Shown piece after piece: positions 33,098-38,818 of a DNA stretch of 38,818 nt (the first letter of the stretch is position 1; each line of letters starts with the position of its first letter). Origin of the DNA: Saprospiraceae bacterium (GTDB lineage Bacteria > Bacteroidota > Bacteroidia > Chitinophagales > Saprospiraceae). Made by a program: the position numbers and the translations under genes. The stretch covers positions 1-38,818 of the forward strand of contig WFXH01000101.1 in the NCBI GenBank assembly GCA_015490715.1. Reading direction: 5' to 3'. The notes beneath the pieces were generated by a model. It did no database searches, had not been told where the DNA came from, and was given only the letters and a program-made list of their open reading frames with translations.

Positions 33098-34570
33098 ATG
33101 AATCTATACATTCGCAGTGGAATCGTTTTTGGCTGGGCATTGCTGTGGACAGCCCAGGGCAGCATAGCACAACAGCTCAGCTATTGCGGTACGCCACCAG
33201 ACCTGCCCCATTGGCGCTGGTACATGCATCACCGCGAGGCCGGCGTAGAGCTTCGCGAGGATACAACGACCCTCTACGTACCCGTGATGGTATATAGTGT
33301 CTTCCAGAATAAAGACCACGTATCCAACAACATCCATTTTATCTTGCGGACCCTCAGTCGTGCGAATTCGGACTTTCGCCGCGCCAACATCCGATTTTAT
33401 CTCTTTGAAGAACCCGACACCTTGATCAACGACCGATGGTATTCACACGATTATTACGATGGCCAGGAGATGATGGAGGCCAACAACATCGACGGTGCGA
33501 TCAACATTTACTTTGTGGGAAGTCCGGCGGGCAACTGCGGTTACTACTCTCCTGCTTCCGACGCCGTCGCTATCGCCTACAGCTGCGGCGGATATTCCGC
33601 GACTATTTCCCATGAGCTCGGACACTTTCTCAGCCTTCCACACACCTTTTTAGGCTGGGAAGGGACAGAATACTTTCCCAATTCGAAGGCCTCAGACTAT
33701 AGCCATGTAGTGTTTCGTCCCATCGAAACAGTCGATGGATCAAACTGCCAAGAGGCTGGCGATGGCTTCTGCGATACGCGGCCGGATTATTTGTCTTACC
33801 GATGGCACTGCGACAGTGATAGCATGAGTTCGTTTTCACTTACCGATCCCAACGGCGCACAATTTCATGCCGACGGTCGCAACATCATGTCGTATTCCAC
33901 TGATTACTGCCCTACGATGTTTTCCAAAGAGCAGATTCAGGCCATGCGCACCAATCTTACACGCCGTCGGATCGAATTAGTGCACGATCGTCCTCCCCAA
34001 CGGCCTATACCGCCGACGAAAATATCGACCCTGCTCTTTCCCTACGGCCATCCGGTGCCTCCCGACACTCCGGTGATCTCCTGGAATACGGTGCCGAATG
34101 CCATGTATTACTACGTGCAGGTGAGCAGAAGGCGGTCTTTCAACGGCCCCCTGGTATTGGATACCATCACCACCGACACGGCCTTGTGGATACCAGGGTT
34201 GCGCAGTGGCAACACTTATTACGTACGCATCTATCCGTACAATCTGGTCACTTTCGATAACGGCTGGTCCGAACGAATGAAATTTCGAACGGCCAAGACC
34301 AGTTCGACCTTTACCGCCGCACGACACGACGGTATCACACTGTATCCCACTTGTGTCCAAAGGGGCATGCCCGTCCGCGTCTATACGGGTGAAATTCGCG
34401 TCGAATCCATAACCATCCTATCGCTCTATGGTAAAACCGTCGATCATACTAAAGTACGGCCATCGGAAGTGCTCACCTTGCCGACGGATGCACTTGCTCC
34501 AGGCATGTACATCCTGCAGCTGTACAACCGTAAGGGTATGATTCGACGAGCGGTCTTCTTAGTGCAATGA
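33098..34570 (+). CDS. Secreted M43-type zinc metalloprotease, tandem copy 3
   Basis: This 490-residue paralog has a signal peptide (GWALLWTAQGSIAQQ). Its zinc site is HELGHFLSLPHTF (His172, Glu173, His176, His182), with Ser in place of the usual Gly. AGDGFCDTRPDYLSYRWHCD and the Met-turn NIMSYSTDYC follow. A fibronectin-III-like domain (YYYVQVSRRRSFNGPL) and a C-terminal domain ending MYILQLYNRKGMIRRAVFLVQ resemble T9SS cargo. Copies 2 and 3 share more motif detail (TFLGWEG, DYLSYRW) with each other than with copy 1, suggesting a later duplication. It converges with the TPR-SPOR gene with 4 nt between stop codons. Confidence 0.88.
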   Translation: MNLYIRSGIVFGWALLWTAQGSIAQQLSYCGTPPDLPHWRWYMHHREAGVELREDTTTLYVPVMVYSVFQNKDHVSNNIHFILRTLSRANSDFRRANIRFYLFEEPDTLINDRWYSHDYYDGQEMMEANNIDGAINIYFVGSPAGNCGYYSPASDAVAIAYSCGGYSATISHELGHFLSLPHTFLGWEGTEYFPNSKASDYSHVVFRPIETVDGSNCQEAGDGFCDTRPDYLSYRWHCDSDSMSSFSLTDPNGAQFHADGRNIMSYSTDYCPTMFSKEQIQAMRTNLTRRRIELVHDRPPQRPIPPTKISTLLFPYGHPVPPDTPVISWNTVPNAMYYYVQVSRRRSFNGPLVLDTITTDTALWIPGLRSGNTYYVRIYPYNLVTFDNGWSERMKFRTAKTSSTFTAARHDGITLYPTCVQRGMPVRVYTGEIRVESITILSLYGKTVDHTKVRPSEVLTLPTDALAPGMYILQLYNRKGMIRRAVFLVQ

Positions 34571-34574
34571 GGAG

Positions 34575-36569
34575 TTATTGCCCAGAGCCTTCCCATTTTT
34601 CGAGCAATCCGTTGCGCTCGACGACGATGAAGGCATCGTGGTAACCCCGCTCCTTGACCGTAGCCAATACGCGCTTGGCCTCTTCAAGGGTGTGGTAATC
34701 GCCGATGACGATGATGCGCCAATCGCCCTTCGTCCAGTGCTCAATGCGTCCGAGGTCGGACACCACCGAGGTGTGAAAGGTCGTCGGCGGCCGATAGGCC
34801 ACCACGCGTACTTTATAAGTGTTCCGTGATTGGTCTTTTACCCTATTACTCGACGATACCTGTTCGTCTGTTGCGGGAGGATGGACAGGGGCTGCTCCGG
34901 CAATGCGCTGGTGTTGGGCCCGAGTATGCTCATCTTCGTAGACGATGAAGGCCTGCGGCCACCCCTGCCGACGTACTTTTTTCAAAATGGCAAGGGCCTC
35001 CTCTTTTGTAGAGTAGCAGCCCAGGCGCACTTTGATCCACTCACCCGATTGGAGACTGTAGACCTCGCCGTACCTCGATAGAGCCGCAAAGCGCTTTTTC
35101 AAGCCATTGGGGTGCCGAAGCGCAGCCAGCTGAATGCAGTAATGACGGCCGTTTTCTCCAGTCTCCGCACGAAGTACCGCTATGGTATCGATGAGGAGCT
35201 TGCTCAAATCGAGGACCGGCAAGGGACGGTGTGTCGAAGGAGTCTTGAGCTTCTGAGGAGGTATGACGATGGGCTCCAACGGTTCAGCATCCTTTGTTTG
35301 CCACTGCCCTGTGCCCTTTTTAGAGCTCTGAGTCACGACGTAGATATCTTGCCGCCCCTTACCCACGGGGCGATCGGAAGTAAAATAAGCTCGCCCCTCA
35401 TTGTCTACGACCCAACCGTAGTCGTTGTGCGGAGAGTTGATACATGCACCGAGGTTTTCCCTGTCGCGCCATTGGTCGGCCACGCGTCGAATGCGAAAGA
35501 TGTCGTATCCTCCCAATCCGTCGTACCAATCGGAAGCAAAGTACAAGGTGTCGCCTCGTAGATAAGGCGTAATTTCATTGCCCGGCGTATTGACATGTGG
35601 GCCCAAATTGACGGGCTCCGTCCAAAAACCATCTCGATAATGGGATACATAGAGATCGTACTTTCCGTAGCCCCCCTCTCGATTAGAGGCAAAATACAGG
35701 GTATGGCCATCGGGCGTCAAGTAGGGAAAGCCCGTCGAAGCATCTTCCGCATTGTGCGGAAAATCCTCCTTTATCCATCGATCGCTGTCGTTATCGTAAC
35801 GAGCAAGCACAATCTTTACCCTTCCGTCGTCGTCTAAGGCATCAATAGCGCGAAGCCAACGGCCCTCCCCACCGGTCATCCATGCGACAACTGTCCCATC
35901 CGCCGAACTGCTCACTATGCCATTGGTAAACTCCCTCCATTGGTCAAAGGGTAAAGGCGCATGATCTCCGCGAACGGCATAGTACATGGCCTGGTCCGAG
36001 GGCCGGGGAGCTTCCTCCCCCTTTGTCTGCCACTCCTCCCACATGCGTCCGCGCTCGGAAAGATAGACCAATGCCCCATCGTATACCATCGGAAAGGCAT
36101 CGGTATACGGGCTATTCGTCGGCAGCGGTTCAAGCACACACCCCTGCGGTGCAGCCATCAGCTCCCTGGCTATGCGACAACCCCGAATGAGCTCCGCAGC
36201 CTCTTCGGGATTTTCCTCCGCATATCGCGCATAGGCCGCCATAGCCTCCTCATAACGCATCATCTTCTTAAGTATGTCCCCATACAACCGATACAATGCC
36301 CTATCATCTGGCAACTTAGTAAGCAATTCCTCAAAATACACCTTGGCCGATTGCAAATCCCCAACCTGCTCATAACACCTCCCCAGACGTATGTGCCCCA
36401 CTACATCGTCGGGATGCTCCGATAGATATTGCAAGTAAGCGTCTACCGCTGCCTCATAGTCTCCAGCACGGTAAAGCGAATCGGCCACTCGGCGCGTATC
36501 CTGTTGCGCCAGGAGCCCATGCGCCAGGATGAAAAACATCACAGCCACATATACGACCCTCTTCATCAT
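34575..36569 (-). CDS. TPR-PD40 propeller protein with two C-terminal SPOR domains (PorE-like layout)
   Basis: From ATG 36569 the protein has 664 residues. A signal peptide (MMKRVVYVAVMFFILAHGLLA) is followed by TPR repeats (about 22-140) and a PD40/WD40-like propeller (about 145-425, repeats such as TLYFASNREGGYGKYDLYV and TLYFASDWYDGLGGYDIF). Two SPOR domains end it (about 480-550 and 600-655: YCIQLAALRHPNGL, WIKVRLGCYSTKEEALAILK; YKVRVVAY, WRIIVIGDYHTLEEAKRVL). SPOR domains bind denuded peptidoglycan. T9SS PorE has TPR, propeller and an OmpA domain, so here SPOR replaces OmpA. ATG 36602 is in frame, but a -7-like AAAGTTTG directly precedes it, so the inner start is preferred. Confidence 0.85.
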   Translation of the reverse strand: MMKRVVYVAVMFFILAHGLLAQQDTRRVADSLYRAGDYEAAVDAYLQYLSEHPDDVVGHIRLGRCYEQVGDLQSAKVYFEELLTKLPDDRALYRLYGDILKKMMRYEEAMAAYARYAEENPEEAAELIRGCRIARELMAAPQGCVLEPLPTNSPYTDAFPMVYDGALVYLSERGRMWEEWQTKGEEAPRPSDQAMYYAVRGDHAPLPFDQWREFTNGIVSSSADGTVVAWMTGGEGRWLRAIDALDDDGRVKIVLARYDNDSDRWIKEDFPHNAEDASTGFPYLTPDGHTLYFASNREGGYGKYDLYVSHYRDGFWTEPVNLGPHVNTPGNEITPYLRGDTLYFASDWYDGLGGYDIFRIRRVADQWRDRENLGACINSPHNDYGWVVDNEGRAYFTSDRPVGKGRQDIYVVTQSSKKGTGQWQTKDAEPLEPIVIPPQKLKTPSTHRPLPVLDLSKLLIDTIAVLRAETGENGRHYCIQLAALRHPNGLKKRFAALSRYGEVYSLQSGEWIKVRLGCYSTKEEALAILKKVRRQGWPQAFIVYEDEHTRAQHQRIAGAAPVHPPATDEQVSSSNRVKDQSRNTYKVRVVAYRPPTTFHTSVVSDLGRIEHWTKGDWRIIVIGDYHTLEEAKRVLATVKERGYHDAFIVVERNGLLEKWEGSGQ

Positions 36570-36717
36570 CGTATGTTGACTCTGTGGAGAATTCATATGC
36601 AAACTTTTAGTAAAGTTTTATATCATCAATTTCAACCGCTAAAATATGCAATTTTTCTTTAATGTGTATCTGAGGGGCGGAATTTTCGCGAGAATCTGCG
36701 CATGCATTCACAATTTC

Positions 36718-38818
36718 ATGCGACGTTGTAACTTCATGCGTACATTTTATGCTGTGACGATGCGTGTGCTCGTATTATTGGTCTGTCTATGGAACATTGG
36801 ATATGAAGTAATTGGTCAGCAAGTCTACCGCAATCATGCCCAGGCCATCCCTGTGGACCTCATCGTACGCCTCAAGCCGGCGTATACGGTGTCGGATTTG
36901 CGATGGCAGGTAGGTGTCTGTTTTCCGTTGTTGGATACCAGTTGCTGGGAGCTCGTCCCCATTTGGGAGCGCCTGGGGCTGTGGCAGGTGCGGGTACACT
37001 GTGCCGATAGGGGGCCAGCATTGCGGTTCACTCTGAAGGGGTGGCAGAGGCTGCCGGCTGTCGACGCTGCTATTGAAAATCGCCCCATCGAGTGGCGGCG
37101 CATCCCTGACGATCCACAGTTTGACAAACAATGGCATCTGTACGATCCACAGACGATGGTCGACTTAGACATGCCTGTGCTATGGGACGTCGACACAGGG
37201 GGGATTACAGCTGCAGCGGATACCATAGTCGTCTGCATCATTGATGGGGGATTTGATTACTTGCACGAAGATCTCTTGCCCAACCAGTGGATCAACCTCG
37301 GGGAAGTGCCCGACAACGGTATCGACGACGACGGCAATGGGTATGTCGACGATTACCTCGGGTGGAATGTCGCCACTTTTTCGGACGACATACGCGTATC
37401 GACCTCGCACGGCACGCGCGTCGCTGGCCTCATTGGTGCGCGGGGTAATAACGGCAAGGGCGTTGCAGGCATCAACTGGAGGGTAAAGCTCATGTACGTT
37501 GCGGGCATTTCCGATATTGCTTCGGTCCTTCGCGCATTTCGCTATCCCTACGGCATGCGCAAGCTCTACAACGAAACTGGTGGAGCTGCAGGGGCCTTTG
37601 TCGTCGCCATCAATGCTTCCTGGGGCATTCCCAATCTCTTTCCCGAAGATGTACCCATATGGTGTGCGCTGTACGACAGCCTCGGTGCGGAGGGCATACT
37701 CACTGTGGCGGCAGCCCCCAATCGGTATGAAAACGTCGATTCTGTGGGCGACATGCCGGCGCTGTGCAGCTCGGATTATCTCCTCGTAGTGACCAATCTC
37801 GACCGACAAGAGCAATTCCGATCGGCGGGTTATAGCCTACGCTCGGTCGATCTCGCTGCTATCGGAAGTGATGTGTGGACCACTGCGCCGGGGCACACAT
37901 ATAAGTATTTTGGCGGCACTTCGGCTGCCACAGCGATTGTCAGTGGGGCGGTGGCTTTTCTCTATGCTTGGCCTACGTGCAATCCCCTCGCCGCATTGAG
38001 TCGGACGGATCCACCAATGGCCGTATTAAGGGTCAAAAGTGCCTTAATGGATGGTGTACGCCCTATTGCTTCACTCCAAGGCAAGTGCGTGTCGGGTGGC
38101 CGGCTCGACCTCAAGGGAGCAATCGCACAGCTCCAACCGCTGTGGTTGCGCGACATACGTACCGATGCCGCAATCGTCGATTGGCCCTACTTCATACGCG
38201 ATACAGCGACCGTCGCCTTGCGTTCTGCTGATGGGACCACAGCAGATACGCTCATACTTTCCAATCCTCCCGATACTATCGCCTCACTTCGGCCGTGCAG
38301 CTGGTACTCCCTTCAGGTACTCGATAGCTGCCCCCTACAATATCCCACGACGCCCTTGCACTTTCGCACCGACGGTTGTTGCGATCCGCCCTCCATCATC
38401 TCTTGGACAGCATTAGGCGATACTGCTGTGTTAGTATCGTGGACGTCTGTGTCGGCAGCAGAGCGCTACCATATCCAATTTATCGATCCGCTGAGCGATG
38501 ACACACTGCACTACGATTTCATCCCTACGGACTCGCCCTTCATCGCAGGTGGTTTGTCGCCCTGTACGGATTATCGCGTGCTCGTGCGCAGTCAGTGTGG
38601 GGATTCAACGAGCAGTGCACAGATCTATGCCATACGCACTTTGGGATGTGGGGCGTGCTTGGACCTGAGCTACTGCACGCCGGGCATCGTACCCCAAGCA
38701 CAAAACGACCACTTCCAACGGCTCTACCTCGATTCGGTCGTCCTCCTCGATTCGCCTGCGCTTATGGGGTATGCACTCTTCAGTCAGACCATCCCTTCGA
38801 TCGTTCAGCGTTGCGACA
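36718..38818 (+). CDS. Secreted subtilisin-like (S8) serine protease, 3' end cut by window edge
   Basis: An open frame runs from ATG 36718 to the window end (700 codons). A signal peptide (MRVLVLLVCLWNIGYEVIGQ, from the inner ATG 36760) precedes a short propeptide-like region and an S8 catalytic domain. Counted from ATG 36718, the residues are Asp176 in VCIIDGGFDY, His231 in TSHGTRVAGLIGA, the oxyanion Asn299 in AINASWG, and Ser402 in FGGTSAATAIVSGA. A DDGNGYVDDYLGWN segment (calcium-binding-like) precedes His231. After the protease domain come Cys-rich fibronectin-III-like domains (ERYHIQFIDPL, CTDYRVLVRSQCGD), as in Bacteroidetes surface proteases exported by T9SS. Starts at 36718, 36736 and 36760 are all possible. 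It is divergent from the TPR-SPOR gene. Confidence 0.92.
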   Translation, partial: MRRCNFMRTFYAVTMRVLVLLVCLWNIGYEVIGQQVYRNHAQAIPVDLIVRLKPAYTVSDLRWQVGVCFPLLDTSCWELVPIWERLGLWQVRVHCADRGPALRFTLKGWQRLPAVDAAIENRPIEWRRIPDDPQFDKQWHLYDPQTMVDLDMPVLWDVDTGGITAAADTIVVCIIDGGFDYLHEDLLPNQWINLGEVPDNGIDDDGNGYVDDYLGWNVATFSDDIRVSTSHGTRVAGLIGARGNNGKGVAGINWRVKLMYVAGISDIASVLRAFRYPYGMRKLYNETGGAAGAFVVAINASWGIPNLFPEDVPIWCALYDSLGAEGILTVAAAPNRYENVDSVGDMPALCSSDYLLVVTNLDRQEQFRSAGYSLRSVDLAAIGSDVWTTAPGHTYKYFGGTSAATAIVSGAVAFLYAWPTCNPLAALSRTDPPMAVLRVKSALMDGVRPIASLQGKCVSGGRLDLKGAIAQLQPLWLRDIRTDAAIVDWPYFIRDTATVALRSADGTTADTLILSNPPDTIASLRPCSWYSLQVLDSCPLQYPTTPLHFRTDGCCDPPSIISWTALGDTAVLVSWTSVSAAERYHIQFIDPLSDDTLHYDFIPTDSPFIAGGLSPCTDYRVLVRSQCGDSTSSAQIYAIRTLGCGACLDLSYCTPGIVPQAQNDHFQRLYLDSVVLLDSPALMGYALFSQTIPSIVQRCD

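Overview
The window looks like a chromosome segment of a Bacteroidota bacterium. The evidence is a type II-C CRISPR-Cas locus with a large Bacteroidetes-type Cas9, several copies of the Bacteroidetes -7 promoter element (TAnnTTTG), a TonB-dependent receptor with a carboxypeptidase-regulatory-like N-terminus, secreted proteins with C-terminal tails like those of type IX secretion (T9SS) cargo, PD40/TPR envelope proteins and weak Shine-Dalgarno signals. The genus cannot be named from this sequence. I see no rRNA, tRNA, insertion sequence, prophage or CRISPR array.

Region 1 (1-5893) is the II-C locus. The operon cas9-cas1-cas2 runs leftward, and cas2 is cut by the left edge, so the array is presumably outside. 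Cas9 (1403 aa) keeps all expected RuvC and HNH catalytic residues. Between cas9 and the next gene I find an unlisted tracrRNA gene (about 5521-5606, + strand). It has a Bacteroidetes promoter that abuts the cas9 start codon, an anti-repeat ending in ATAAGG, and an intrinsic terminator. The tracrRNA carries an internal copy of the predicted repeat start that can fold back onto its own anti-repeat. A second candidate small RNA (about 5735-5822) lies downstream, behind a sigma-54-like -24/-12 element.

Region 2 (5894-14163, + strand) holds an S9 dipeptidyl-peptidase, an OmpA-type lipoprotein, gmhA, mfd and an exported-looking methyltransferase. Region 3 (14277-20084, - strand) runs YwaF-like membrane protein, lamin-tail-domain protein, membrane-anchored EEP-fold protein with lost catalytic residues, radA. 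Region 4 (20201-23662, + strand) has an EamA transporter, yigZ, coaE and rocD. Region 5 (23666-29594, - strand) has a TonB receptor, then after a strong terminator an acetoacetate-CoA ligase and a phosphatidylserine decarboxylase coupled by a TTGA overlap.

Region 6 (29990-38818) is an envelope and secreted-protease region. It has three tandem paralogous M43-type zinc metalloproteases, a convergent TPR-PD40-SPOR-SPOR lipid-face/periplasmic protein, and a divergent subtilisin-like protease cut by the right edge. The most interesting material is the non-coding architecture around cas9, followed by the lamin-tail/EEP gene pair, the Asp-to-Glu change in the decarboxylase, and the PorE-like protein that ends in SPOR domains instead of OmpA.
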